Below are positions 1 to 7,044 of a stretch of DNA of 35,034 bases, piece after piece. Position 1 is the stretch's first letter; each line of letters starts with the position of its first letter. Origin of the DNA: CAYNWK01 sp964400875 (GTDB taxonomy: Bacteria > Chloroflexota > Anaerolineae > Anaerolineales > UBA4823); NCBI GenBank assembly GCA_964400875.1, contig CAYNWK010000032.1, forward strand, positions 1 through 35,034, in the 5' to 3' direction. The translations under genes and the position numbers were made by a program. The notes under the pieces were generated by a model that had not been told where the DNA came from, did no database searches, and saw nothing but the letters and a program-made list of their open reading frames with translations.

Positions 1-104
1 CCAACAATCGTGATGCCTAGCAACCCCTGCCCGGTATCGACCTCGACATCAACGACGACGCCGTCTAAGCCAATTACAGCACATGAAAGGATCCGCGCAA
101 GCAT
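1..104 (-). CDS. comM: ComM/YifB-type Mg-chelatase-like AAA+ protein, N-terminus only (cut by window edge)
   Basis: Reading the minus strand from the ATG at 104 gives 34 codons that run off the window. They begin MLARILSCAVIGLDG and continue with VDVEVDTGQGL and GITIVG. This matches the start of the ComM/YifB family, whose N-terminal S5-like domain typically reads M-A-R-hydrophobic, 'GL-x-VxVEVdla-GLPgftIVG'. In naturally competent bacteria ComM is a hexameric helicase that promotes branch migration of incoming DNA, but many non-competent bacteria also carry it, so the role here is unknown. The AAA+ core lies outside the window. No Shine-Dalgarno sequence precedes the start, and a good promoter ends only 6 nt upstream, so the mRNA may be leaderless. 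The identification rests on a short segment. Confidence 0.8.
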   Translation of the reverse strand, partial: MLARILSCAVIGLDGVVVDVEVDTGQGLLGITIV

Positions 105-110
105 GCCGTA

Positions 111-139
111 AGTTTAGAACCGCTGCAAAGCGGTGTCAA
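111..139 (-). promoter_or_regulatory. sigma70-type promoter for the comM-like gene
   Basis: On the minus strand a perfect -35 TTGACA (134-139) is separated by 17 nt from a -10 TAAACT (111-116). The -10 ends 6 nt before the ATG at 104, which would place the transcription start on or next to the A of the ATG. The spacer contains a perfect 6-bp inverted repeat (119-134) that could be an operator or chance. Confidence 0.65.
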
Positions 140-171
140 TGTGCGGGGCCTCACAAATTGCTTAGGTTGGA

Positions 172-1065
172 TTAAGGAATGTCTTTGTTGTTTTTTCGTT
201 TGTAGAGCGCCCGGTCGGCGTCGGCGATCAACTCTTCCAGCGCTGTTTCTTGTTCGGAATCGTACCGGGCGACCCCGTAGCTGAAGGAAATTTTGGGCTC
301 ATTTTCGTTGTTATATAGGTCGAGATTATCCATCAGGCGGTGGACGATCACATCGACAGCATTCTCTTCGGTATTGATCGCAAGGACAACAAACTCGTCA
401 CCGCCCAGGCGGGCGATCAGGTCCGATGTCCGGAATGTTTTCCGCAGGATGTTGGCCATGGCGATCAGGGCAGCATCTCCAGCCGGGTGTCCGAGTTCAT
501 CGTTGATCGCTTTCAGGTCATCCAGATCGGCGTAGATCAATGCCAGATCCCATGATTCGCGCTGGGCCAGCTTGAGATGTTTCGAAGCCAGCGAATAGAA
601 ACCTCGGCGGTTGAGCAGTCCCGTCAGGTCGTCTCGAAAGGATTGTTGTTTCAGGATCACCCGGGAATGTTGGCGTTCGATGGCATACAACAAGGACCGT
701 TCTAATTGTTCGGGGTCCGTACCACCTTTGATTAAATAGTCTTGAGCGCCTTCGCGGACGGCTTCTAATGCCAAGGTTCGATCGTTTATCCCGGTGAGAA
801 TGACCAGGGCTGTGTCTGGCGCAAAAGCGCCGATTCGCACAAAGGTCGCTTTGCCCTTACTGTCCGACAGGGATAGATCCATCAAGATCAGATCAAAGGA
901 GTCGTCCTGGAGGTGAACCAGCGCATCGCTTAACGAATCGACCAAAACCGGATTGAACTCCCCCTCATTAGACTTGGTGAGAATTTCTTCGAGCATGGCG
1001 GCGTAATCCGGGCTGTCCTCCACCACCAGCACTCTGATCGATTTTGCCATAGCCTTTTCGATCAT
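172..1065 (-). CDS. Response regulator with GGDEF domain (diguanylate cyclase)
   Basis: This 297-aa protein has a receiver domain (about residues 10-125) and a C-terminal GGDEF domain (about 145-295). In the receiver, E16-D17 form the acidic pocket, D63 is the phospho-acceptor (LMDLSL) and K113 is the conserved lysine. The cyclase motif GGDEF (221-225) is intact. An RxxD inhibitory site (R212-D215) lies exactly five residues before it, so the enzyme should be active and product-inhibited. It would make cyclic di-GMP from GTP when phosphorylated, in the cytoplasm. No partner kinase is adjacent. The first ATG (1065) is used; an alternative ATG at 1050 gives MAKSIRVLVVED, close to where the receiver fold begins. 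A strong promoter lies upstream at 1122-1150. The comM-like gene follows on the same strand but has its own promoter. Confidence 0.93.
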   Translation of the reverse strand: MIEKAMAKSIRVLVVEDSPDYAAMLEEILTKSNEGEFNPVLVDSLSDALVHLQDDSFDLILMDLSLSDSKGKATFVRIGAFAPDTALVILTGINDRTLALEAVREGAQDYLIKGGTDPEQLERSLLYAIERQHSRVILKQQSFRDDLTGLLNRRGFYSLASKHLKLAQRESWDLALIYADLDDLKAINDELGHPAGDAALIAMANILRKTFRTSDLIARLGGDEFVVLAINTEENAVDVIVHRLMDNLDLYNNENEPKISFSYGVARYDSEQETALEELIADADRALYKRKNNKDIP

Positions 1066-1121
1066 CAGTCGTCATTTTCCTGGATTATTAAGCCGCGTGA
1101 CGGGTTTGCGTTATGAGATGG

Positions 1122-1150
1122 ATTTTAACATGCTACCGTGGGGAGGTCAA
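1122..1150 (-). promoter_or_regulatory. Extended -10 sigma70-type promoter for the diguanylate cyclase gene
   Basis: On the minus strand, -35 TTGACC (1145-1150), a 17-nt spacer and -10 TAAAAT (1122-1127), with a TG dinucleotide one base upstream of the -10 (extended -10). The predicted start near 1115 leaves an untranslated leader of about 50 nt. Confidence 0.65.
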
Positions 1151-1245
1151 CAATTCGAACGGTGAAATTAGAAGTGCCGTACTTAACCCAGCTAACCCCC
1201 GCCTCGGAAACTACTAAAAAGCCTGATTTTGGGCTCAAGAAATCA

Positions 1246-1254
1246 TGCTACAAT
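1246..1254 (+). promoter_or_regulatory. Extended -10 element before the small membrane protein gene
   Basis: TGC-TACAAT, an extended -10 (TG-N-TACAAT), ends 9 nt before the ATG at 1264 and 6 nt before the in-frame GTG at 1261. No convincing -35 is visible. If used, the transcript would have almost no leader. Confidence 0.4.
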
Positions 1255-1263
1255 ACAGGAGTG

Positions 1264-1704
1264 ATGAGTCAAGCCTACCCAACCAGACAAATCCCGGAAC
1301 GGAATCCACTAACTCATCGAGAGCACCAACGGCAAGTATTCTGGCAAATCATCCTGCCGCTTGCCGTTGGAGTGATCGTCGTGCTCGCCTTAGCAGTTCT
1401 CGTTAGTTTGTCTTCCATAGAGACTTCCAGTCGATGGGCAGATATTTCATTGATTTTTCTGATCCTCCCAACGGCCGTAGCGACTTTGCTATTTATTGCA
1501 GTAGCCGCTGCCCTGGTCTATGGGTTATGGTATGCAATTAAATTTATCCCTCCATATGCACGCATCGTCCAAGATTTCTTTTACAATATACAAAGGCGCG
1601 TTCGTACGGGCGCCGATATGGCTGCGGAGCCGGTGCTGCGTGTCAATAGCTGGATTGCAGGACTACGGGCAGTGCAGCGCAAACCGAAAAACAGCAGAAC
1701 ATAA
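1264..1704 (+). CDS. Small hypothetical membrane protein, two predicted TM segments
   Basis: I do not recognise this 146-aa protein. It has a hydrophilic N-terminus of about 28 residues rich in charged and polar residues, two hydrophobic segments (about residues 29-52 and 60-92), and a basic C-terminal tail of about 50 residues likely to face the cytoplasm. The ATG at 1264 is preferred over the much longer upstream reading frame because the upstream stretch contains the -10 element and has no protein-like character. An AGGAG-like sequence overlaps the start region, but at 3-nt spacing it is too close to be a normal ribosome site. The function is unknown. Confidence 0.65.
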   Translation: MSQAYPTRQIPERNPLTHREHQRQVFWQIILPLAVGVIVVLALAVLVSLSSIETSSRWADISLIFLILPTAVATLLFIAVAAALVYGLWYAIKFIPPYARIVQDFFYNIQRRVRTGADMAAEPVLRVNSWIAGLRAVQRKPKNSRT

Positions 1705-1871
1705 CTCCCCGTTCCATCGCGCCCACTGCTAACCCCTGTCGTGGAAAAACCCTAACAGCCAAGTAAAATTAACCGGTAATCATCAAAAGTGCCAGGGGAA
1801 AGCGGGGACTCATTCAAGGTTTGGGTGAAGCCACATGGGATCTATCGCCTACTTACGGAAAGGAATATGAA

Positions 1872-2105
1872 ATGGAAACCGACATCGATACTGCCAAGTC
1901 AAGCGCGCCTTGGAAGTCCCGGACACTGGCGGTCGGCGCGGTACTTGGCGCCTTGTTAGGGCTGGGCGCAGCGTACTTGCTCGTGCAGAACGCTGAAAAA
2001 CGAGGAGCAGATAAAATAGATGTTTCTACCGGTGATGGCCTAAGACTCAGCTTATTAATCATGGGTGTCCTTCGGCAGATCGCCGCGTTGGGAGAGAAGG
2101 AATAA
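1872..2105 (+). CDS. Small single-TM glycine-rich membrane protein (hypothetical)
   Basis: This 77-aa protein has a polar N-terminus, one glycine/alanine-rich transmembrane segment (about residues 19-38, GAVLGALLGLGAAYLL) and a short cytoplasmic tail ending GEKE. The shape resembles YtxH-like or glycine-zipper small proteins, but no diagnostic motif is present. The ATG at 1872 is chosen because GGAAAGGA sits about 8 nt upstream; an in-frame upstream extension to 1821 is possible but lacks such a site. Only 3 nt separate its stop codon from the dehydratase gene, so the two are probably co-transcribed and translationally coupled. The function is not known. Confidence 0.65.
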   Translation: METDIDTAKSSAPWKSRTLAVGAVLGALLGLGAAYLLVQNAEKRGADKIDVSTGDGLRLSLLIMGVLRQIAALGEKE

Positions 2106-2108
2106 AAG

Positions 2109-2453
2109 ATGGAGCAGCTAAAAGACCTCGATTGCGTATCTCCCAAGGGGGACCAACCTAGATTGAGCAATGCGGATATCGAAGCCTACCGTCAGCAGAT
2201 CCCGGATTGGGAGATAGTCGAAGTGAATGGGGTAAAGCGCTTACAGCGTGCTTATAAATTCAAGAATTTTGAGCGTGCGCTGGCTTTCACCAACCAGGTA
2301 GGTGACCTTGCAGAAGAACAGGATCACCACCCTTTGCTGCAAACCGAATGGGGCAAGGTGACCGTCAACTGGTGGACGCACAAAGTTAACGGATTACACC
2401 GCAATGATTTCATCATGGCCGCGAAAAGCGACGAGGTTTACCAGGCATTTTGA
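2109..2453 (+). CDS. phhB: Pterin-4a-carbinolamine dehydratase (PCD/DCoH family)
   Basis: This 114-aa protein, the usual family length, dehydrates 4a-hydroxytetrahydrobiopterin to quinonoid dihydropterin, recycling the cofactor of aromatic amino acid hydroxylases. The diagnostic motif is visible: E70 then D72-H73-H74-P75, followed by the W-x-V-x-V-x-W-W-T-H91 strand and GLHRNDF, which matches the family's 'TH...GLT..D' end. The active-site histidines (H73, H74, H91) are all present. No phenylalanine hydroxylase gene is visible nearby. Orphan PCD genes are common in bacteria and may serve molybdopterin-related or other pterin chemistry, so the physiological role here is uncertain. An intrinsic terminator follows at 2481-2510. 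Confidence 0.93.
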   Translation: MEQLKDLDCVSPKGDQPRLSNADIEAYRQQIPDWEIVEVNGVKRLQRAYKFKNFERALAFTNQVGDLAEEQDHHPLLQTEWGKVTVNWWTHKVNGLHRNDFIMAAKSDEVYQAF

Positions 2454-2480
2454 GCCCAATGAAAGCCTCAGCTATGCTTG

Positions 2481-2510
2481 AGCCCAGGTGGTAACTCCAG
2501 CTGGGTTTTT
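2481..2510 (+). terminator. Intrinsic terminator after the PCD gene
   Basis: The stem AGCCCAG / CTGGGTT (7 bp including one G-T pair) has a 13-nt loop and runs into a T-tract. It lies 27 nt after the PCD stop codon and just before the ribosome site of the next gene. Confidence 0.7.
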
Positions 2511-2528
2511 CTATTTGGAGTTTCAGAT

Positions 2529-3032
2529 TTGAATTTTGTACTTGAGCTGCCAGCCGCGCACGGTGAAGCGCTGATCAAGATTTTAGAAACCGTCCCACCG
2601 GATGAGATTCCCTGGGTGTTGACTGGCAGCGGCGGCCTGCGTTTGCAAGGTGTGGGCGTCCCGATCAACGATTTAGACATCCAGAGCGATAGAGCGGGGA
2701 TCGAACTGATCGCTGAGCGATTTTCCGATTCGCTCCGTGTGCCCCCCAAGTTGAAGGTGAGCCCCTTGTTGCGTTCGTTTATGGGCGAAATGGAACTCGG
2801 CGGAATTAAAGTGGAATTGATCGGTGATATGCAGCATCGCGCAAAAAACGGATCCTGGAGGGAACCCGTAAATTTATTGGACCACCGGCATTGGGTGAGC
2901 TGGGACGGCAGGCAGGTCCCCGTTCTGGACCTTCATTATGAAGCCGAAGCCTACACGCGTATGGGCAGGCCAACCAAAGCAGCCGCGATTCTCACGGTGC
3001 TGGCTTCCAGGGATTTGAAGGACCCGGAATGA
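2529..3032 (+). CDS. Nucleotidyltransferase-fold protein (minimal NTase, function unknown)
   Basis: This 167-aa protein has a nucleotidyltransferase-like pattern: W-V-L-T-G-S-G-G-L (about residues 30-38), then NDLDIQSD about 15 residues later. This corresponds to the GS...DxD metal site of the polymerase-beta superfamily, and IKVELIGD about 50 residues on could supply the third acidic position. The C-terminal half (VPVLDLHYEAEAYTRMGRPTKA) resembles stand-alone NTase-like proteins of the antitoxin/aminoglycoside-transferase type. Substrate and partner are unknown and no toxin-like neighbour is present. The TTG start at 2529 is chosen because GGAG lies 8 nt upstream and the upstream frame is occupied by a terminator. 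The gene is flanked by terminators on both sides and so is probably monocistronic; no clear promoter was found. Confidence 0.65.
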   Translation: MNFVLELPAAHGEALIKILETVPPDEIPWVLTGSGGLRLQGVGVPINDLDIQSDRAGIELIAERFSDSLRVPPKLKVSPLLRSFMGEMELGGIKVELIGDMQHRAKNGSWREPVNLLDHRHWVSWDGRQVPVLDLHYEAEAYTRMGRPTKAAAILTVLASRDLKDPE

Positions 3033-3047
3033 GCATGATGCGTATGC

Positions 3048-3078
3048 ACCCCAGGTGGGTTTCTCTGGGGTTCGTTTT
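3048..3078 (+). terminator. Intrinsic terminator after the NTase-like gene
   Basis: ACCCCAG / CTGGGGT forms a perfect 7-bp stem with a 10-nt loop and is followed by a T-rich run (TCGTTTTC). It lies 15 nt after the stop codon at 3032. Confidence 0.7.
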
Positions 3079-3105
3079 CGTCTTTGACCCGGGATTGAAT
3101 TCTTG

Positions 3106-3900
3106 ATGACCAATGAGCGGGTTGACCAGTTATTGGTCTCTCAAGGGTTGGTGGACAGCCTCGATCAAGCCCAGCGCATCGTCATGGCGGGCCAGGTGCG
3201 CGCTGATGGTCAGCTGATTACCAAGCCTTCAACGCGCGTACAGCCCGGTGCGCAGCTGGAAGTGGCTCGATTACCTCGCTACGTTTCTCGCGGAGGCAGG
3301 AAGCTGGAAGCCGCCCTCGAGGCTTTCCAGGCGCCTGTTGCCGGCCTGGTCTGCGCCGATGTAGGAGCCTCTACCGGAGGTTTCTCCGATTGCCTCTTGC
3401 AGCACGGAGCCAGCCGGGTCTACGCCATCGACGTCGGCCAGGGCATTTTGCATTGGAAGCTGCGAAAGGACCCGCGCGTTGTGGTGATGGAGGGAACTAA
3501 CGCCCGCTACCTGGAATATCTGCCGGAGCCGATTCAGCTGGTCACCGCAGACGCTGCCTTCATCTCGCTCAAAGTATTGCTACCGGTGCTTTTGAACTGG
3601 TTTCCACAATCGGGTGGTGACCTGATCGCCTTGATCAAACCGCAATACGAGACTGACCGGGAAGCCGCTGACCGGGGGAGCGGCGTGATCCGTGATCCGC
3701 AGATCCACCGCCAGGTTCTGAAGTCGGTATTGGAATTCGCCAGTCAATTAGGATTCGCGCTAAAAGGTTTGATCCGTTCTCCAATTTTTGGGCCAAAAGG
3801 AAACACAGAATTTCTGGCCTGGCTGCGTTCGACCGGAACCGGGATCCAGGATTGGGAGTCTCTGGTTGAGGGGGTCATTGCGGATAAAACGGCCGGCTGA
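3106..3900 (+). CDS. tlyA: TlyA-family rRNA 2'-O-methyltransferase (S4 domain + FtsJ-like)
   Basis: This 264-aa protein has an N-terminal S4 RNA-binding domain (about residues 3-60) and an FtsJ/RrmJ-like methyltransferase domain (about 61-250). The SRGGRKLEAAL linker (61-71) and the SAM-binding segment DVGASTGGFSDCLL (85-98) are typical of TlyA. The K-D-K-E catalytic tetrad of the fold can be placed at K66, D149, K178 and E235. In Mycobacterium, TlyA methylates 16S C1409 and 23S C1920 (the capreomycin target); many bacteria have forms acting on 23S only. The older 'hemolysin' label is misleading. The start is the ATG at 3106; a TTG codon directly before it is ignored. It sits 75 nt before lepA, so both genes act on the ribosome, though lepA has its own -10 element. 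Confidence 0.93.
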   Translation: MTNERVDQLLVSQGLVDSLDQAQRIVMAGQVRADGQLITKPSTRVQPGAQLEVARLPRYVSRGGRKLEAALEAFQAPVAGLVCADVGASTGGFSDCLLQHGASRVYAIDVGQGILHWKLRKDPRVVVMEGTNARYLEYLPEPIQLVTADAAFISLKVLLPVLLNWFPQSGGDLIALIKPQYETDREAADRGSGVIRDPQIHRQVLKSVLEFASQLGFALKGLIRSPIFGPKGNTEFLAWLRSTGTGIQDWESLVEGVIADKTAG

Positions 3901-3959
3901 GGGGGACTTGGAGGTTGTTTCGAACAGCAGCCTGCGATACTTGGGCTTTTAAGATCGAG

Positions 3960-3965
3960 TATACT
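3960..3965 (+). promoter_or_regulatory. -10 element directly upstream of lepA
   Basis: TATACT ends 10 nt before the lepA ATG. No Shine-Dalgarno sequence lies between them and no good -35 is seen at 16-18 nt. The arrangement would give a leaderless or near-leaderless mRNA. Confidence 0.4.
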
Positions 3966-3975
3966 TCACCCGCTT

Positions 3976-5775
3976 ATGAGCAAATTGATCCGTAATTTTT
4001 GTATTATCGCGCATATCGATCACGGCAAATCGACCCTGGCCGATCGCATGCTGCAGCTGACCGGCACAATCTCCGATCGCGAAATGATGGAACAGGTTCT
4101 GGACGACATGGACCTCGAACGAGAGAAAGGCGTGACGATCAAAGCTTCGGCGGTGCGCATGATATACGCTGCCCAGGATGGTCGAACGTACGAGCTCAAT
4201 CTGATCGACACCCCAGGGCACGTCGATTTTGGCTATGAGGTCAGCCGGGCCCTGGAGGCGTGTGAAGGCGCGGTCCTGGTCGTAGACGCCAGCCAGGGCG
4301 TTGAAGCCCAAACCCTGGCGAACCTGTATATGGCTCTGGAAGCCGATCTGGAGATTATCCCGGTAATCAACAAGATCGATCTGCCCGCTGCGCACCCGGA
4401 CGAGGTCGCTGAAGAGTTAAGTAGCTTGTTGGGCGTCGATCCTGAGCGCATCCTGCGAATCTCGGCCAAGCAAGGAGAAAACGTCACCGCAGTACTGGAG
4501 CAAGTGGTCGCACAGGTGCCGCCGCCGCGTGGGAACGATGAAGCATCCTTAAGGGCGTTGATTTTCGATTCCCACTACGATGCCTACAAAGGTGTGGTCG
4601 CCTACCTGCGCCTGATCGACGGGCAGATCGCCATGTCCGACACGCTCCTCCCAATGGCCAGTGGGGTCAAATTCAAACCGGTCGAGATCGGATACTTTGC
4701 GCCGGACCTACGGCCGGTAGATCGGCTTTCCTCAGGGGAGGTTGGTTACGTCGCCACCGGATTGAAAACCGTGCGGGAGTGCCGGGTCGGCGACACGCTG
4801 ACCAGCATAACCAACCCCGCGCCGGAGCCGCTGCCCGGTTATCTCAAGGCTAAACCAATGGTCTTCGCCGGCGTCTACCCGGTGGAAGGGGAGGACTACG
4901 CCGATCTCAAGGATGCGTTGGAGAAGCTACAGCTCAACGACGCCTCCCTGGTTTACGAACCGGAAACATCGCAAGCGCTCAATTTTGGATTCCGCTGTGG
5001 CTTTCTGGGCATGTTCCACATGGAGATCATCCAGGAGCGGTTGGAACGTGAGTACGACCTGGATATCATCGTCACGGCGCCCTCGGTGGAATACGAGGTT
5101 GTGCTTCGGGATGGCCAATTGATGCGCATCGATTCCCCCGCTGAGTTGCCGGAAGAGGGCGATATTGATGAGATCCGCGAGCCGTGGATGAAAATCGAGA
5201 TTTTTACCCCCACGGACTATTATGGTCCGGTGATGGAGCTGGTCACTAACCGTCGTGGGACCTTCATCTCGCAAGAATATCCCACGCCAAACCGGGTGCA
5301 GTTGAATTTTGAGATCCCATTGTCCGAGCTGATCGTGGATTTCTTCGATATCTTGAAATCACGCACCCGCGGCTACGCCTCGCTGGATTACCAGTTTGCC
5401 GAGTACCGGCCCGACGATCTGGTCAAACTGGAAACCTTGGTTAACGGAGAGGCAGTGGATGCGCTGGCGACGATCGTCCACCGCGATCAGGCCTACCACA
5501 AAGGCCAGGCGCTCGTTTCCAAGCTGAAAGACTTAATTCCCCGCCAGCTGTTTGTCGTCCCGATCCAGGCTTTTGCCAGCGGACGGGTGATCTCGCGCGC
5601 AAACGTCAAGGCTTTGCGCAAGGATGTGTTGGCGAAATGCTATGGCGGCGACGTTTCCCGAAAACGGAAATTGCTGGAGCGGCAAAAACGGGGGAAGAAA
5701 CGCATGAAAATGGTCGGTAATGTGGAGATCCCTCAAGAGGCGTTTCTGGCAGTGTTGCGTCTCGAAGAGGATTAG
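3976..5775 (+). CDS. lepA: Elongation factor 4 (LepA), ribosome-associated translation GTPase
   Basis: At 599 aa this is the standard LepA length. GTP-binding motifs are complete: AHIDHGKST (12-20), the switch I threonine T54 in EREKGVTIK, DTPGH (78-82) and NKID (132-135). The EF-G-like domain II and III/V equivalents follow, including NFGFRCGFLGMFHMEI. The LepA-specific C-terminal domain is present with YGGDVSRKRKLLERQKRGKKRMK near the end, which separates it from TypA/BipA and EF-G. LepA binds the 70S ribosome or 30S assembly intermediates and affects initiation, assembly and recovery from stalled translocation. It is cytoplasmic and partly membrane-associated. The start is the first ATG, matching the family N-terminus (MSKLIRNFCIIAHIDHGK). 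Confidence 0.98.
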   Translation: MSKLIRNFCIIAHIDHGKSTLADRMLQLTGTISDREMMEQVLDDMDLEREKGVTIKASAVRMIYAAQDGRTYELNLIDTPGHVDFGYEVSRALEACEGAVLVVDASQGVEAQTLANLYMALEADLEIIPVINKIDLPAAHPDEVAEELSSLLGVDPERILRISAKQGENVTAVLEQVVAQVPPPRGNDEASLRALIFDSHYDAYKGVVAYLRLIDGQIAMSDTLLPMASGVKFKPVEIGYFAPDLRPVDRLSSGEVGYVATGLKTVRECRVGDTLTSITNPAPEPLPGYLKAKPMVFAGVYPVEGEDYADLKDALEKLQLNDASLVYEPETSQALNFGFRCGFLGMFHMEIIQERLEREYDLDIIVTAPSVEYEVVLRDGQLMRIDSPAELPEEGDIDEIREPWMKIEIFTPTDYYGPVMELVTNRRGTFISQEYPTPNRVQLNFEIPLSELIVDFFDILKSRTRGYASLDYQFAEYRPDDLVKLETLVNGEAVDALATIVHRDQAYHKGQALVSKLKDLIPRQLFVVPIQAFASGRVISRANVKALRKDVLAKCYGGDVSRKRKLLERQKRGKKRMKMVGNVEIPQEAFLAVLRLEED

Positions 5776-5805
5776 ATCGAACTCGGCGAATAGTAGGGCG
5801 ATCCT

Positions 5806-6831
5806 TTGCGAAGAGAGTGGAGAAGCATCCTGCTTGGCCTGATGATCAGCGCATTGAGCCTGGTCGTCATTTTTTATTTCGCCGATTTAGGGGAATCCAT
5901 CGAGGCGCTTCGCAACGCCGATCTGCGCTTTCTTTTAGGCGCCTTGGGCTTTTCGATCCTCTGGCTGGTGGTCCGGGGATTTGCATGGCGATCCTTGCTG
6001 CTGGGCAAAGCAACCTGGCGTGACGTGTTTATCACCATAAACGAAGGGATCCTGTTAAACAACCTGCTGCCTTTCCGGCTTGGGGAGATCGGCAGGGCCT
6101 TGCTGCTGGGCAAGAAAGCCAAGCTGGATTTCTGGCAGGTGCTCTCCAGCATCTTGGTCGAACGATCCCTGGACCTGGGGTTTGCCGGTGGGCTGTTCTT
6201 GAGTACGTTGCCGTTCGTGGTCGGCGCGTCTTGGGCTCGGGAAGCGGTGTTCGGTTCGGTTTTACTGGTGGTAATTGGCCTCTCCGGGCTGTTTTGGTTA
6301 ACTCGCCACCAAGCTTTCATCATGCGGTTTTTGGCGGGCTTGAGAGGCCGTTGGGTTTTATTCGAGCGGATCGACCCGGAGCGCATCGAGGCGTTTTTTC
6401 TGGGATTGGCGGTCTTGAAAGATGGAAAACGATTTCTTCAATCGGTCGTCTGGATCGCTCTTGACTGGGGGATCGCACTGGCCCAGTATATCGTTTTACT
6501 ATCAGCCTTCTTTCCGCAAGCGCGTTTATTGTGGGCTTCCTTTGCTTTAGGCGCTGCCGCGTTGGGCATCGCTGCGCCATCTTCTCCAGGCGCCGTCGGC
6601 GTTCAGGAACTTGCGATCGTGGGGGCCTTATCCCTCTTTGGGTTAAACCCCTCCACCGCTCTGGCCTTCGCGTTGACCACACGCCTGTTCAATTACCTGA
6701 CCACGACGTTCTTCGGCGCTTACGGTCTCGCCAGGGATGGTGAATCCATCCTGGGCCTTTACCGGAAGGCCAGGAACTTACACCAGCAGCGTAGTGAGCG
6801 CGACCCCGCTCCGGTTTCAAAAGAGAATTGA
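5806..6831 (+). CDS. Flippase-like / lysylphosphatidylglycerol synthase TM-domain protein
   Basis: This 341-aa polytopic protein has about eight hydrophobic segments. It fits the LPG-synthase TM region family (UPF0104 / MprF flippase-domain-like): 'NNLLPFRLGEIGRALLLGKKAKLDFWQVLSSILVERSLDLG' near residues 82-124, with the LLP-R-GE and E-R pairs, and a late 'GIAAPSSPGAVGVQE' signature near 258-272. Members are often encoded beside glycosyltransferases and are thought to flip or help synthesise lipids, but few have been tested. A soluble LPG-synthase domain is absent, so a lysyl-PG synthetic role is unlikely. The TTG start at 5806 is supported by AGGG 7 nt upstream; no better in-frame start is available. 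It lies 30 nt after lepA and may share its transcript. Confidence 0.8.
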   Translation: MRREWRSILLGLMISALSLVVIFYFADLGESIEALRNADLRFLLGALGFSILWLVVRGFAWRSLLLGKATWRDVFITINEGILLNNLLPFRLGEIGRALLLGKKAKLDFWQVLSSILVERSLDLGFAGGLFLSTLPFVVGASWAREAVFGSVLLVVIGLSGLFWLTRHQAFIMRFLAGLRGRWVLFERIDPERIEAFFLGLAVLKDGKRFLQSVVWIALDWGIALAQYIVLLSAFFPQARLLWASFALGAAALGIAAPSSPGAVGVQELAIVGALSLFGLNPSTALAFALTTRLFNYLTTTFFGAYGLARDGESILGLYRKARNLHQQRSERDPAPVSKEN

Positions 6832-6968
6832 AGAGACGACCCCTTAACCAAGGACGGCCGGTGGTTTGCTGCGCATAGCCTTTCCAACAGCTCGTTCCTC
6901 CAAATGAGGGCGCAAGTGCAAACCTTAAGAATCGATAAAAACGTCAGTTGGAGAAAAATTTTAGGGTT

Positions 6969-6974
6969 TATAAT
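6969..6974 (+). promoter_or_regulatory. -10 element for the epimerase/glycosyltransferase operon
   Basis: A perfect TATAAT. A weak candidate -35 (TTGGAG at 6948-6953) is spaced 15 nt away. The predicted transcript leader is about 60 nt and contains the small upstream reading frame at 7009-7044. This 205-nt gap is otherwise featureless. Confidence 0.5.
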
Positions 6975-7008
6975 CGGATGTTTGAATGACCTGCATTAAG
7001 GGTAGAAG

Positions 7009-7044
7009 ATGAAACTTCTTGGTGTTTTGATCCATCATGGCTAA
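7009..7044 (+). CDS. Possible 11-codon leader peptide overlapping the epimerase start
   Basis: ATG to TAA encodes MKLLGVLIHHG. AAGGG lies 6 nt upstream, a good ribosome site. The reading frame overlaps the epimerase ATG (7037) by 8 nt in another frame. The epimerase start itself has no Shine-Dalgarno sequence, so re-initiation after this short frame is a plausible way to translate it. It could also be chance. Confidence 0.35.
   Translation: MKLLGVLIHHG

Noticed and set aside
119..134. Perfect 6-bp inverted repeat, considered as a terminator for the diguanylate cyclase gene
   Set aside because: On the minus strand it is followed by TTCTAAAC, not a T-run, and it falls inside the spacer of a better-supported promoter for the comM-like gene.
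1138..1263. Upstream extension of the small membrane protein at 1264
   Set aside because: The region holds an extended -10 element and the translated sequence shows no conserved pattern.
6832..7036. Terminator or small RNA in the gap between the flippase-like gene and the epimerase
   Set aside because: Only a weak AACCA/TGGTT pairing without a T-run was seen. The gap holds the promoter and leader peptide described above.
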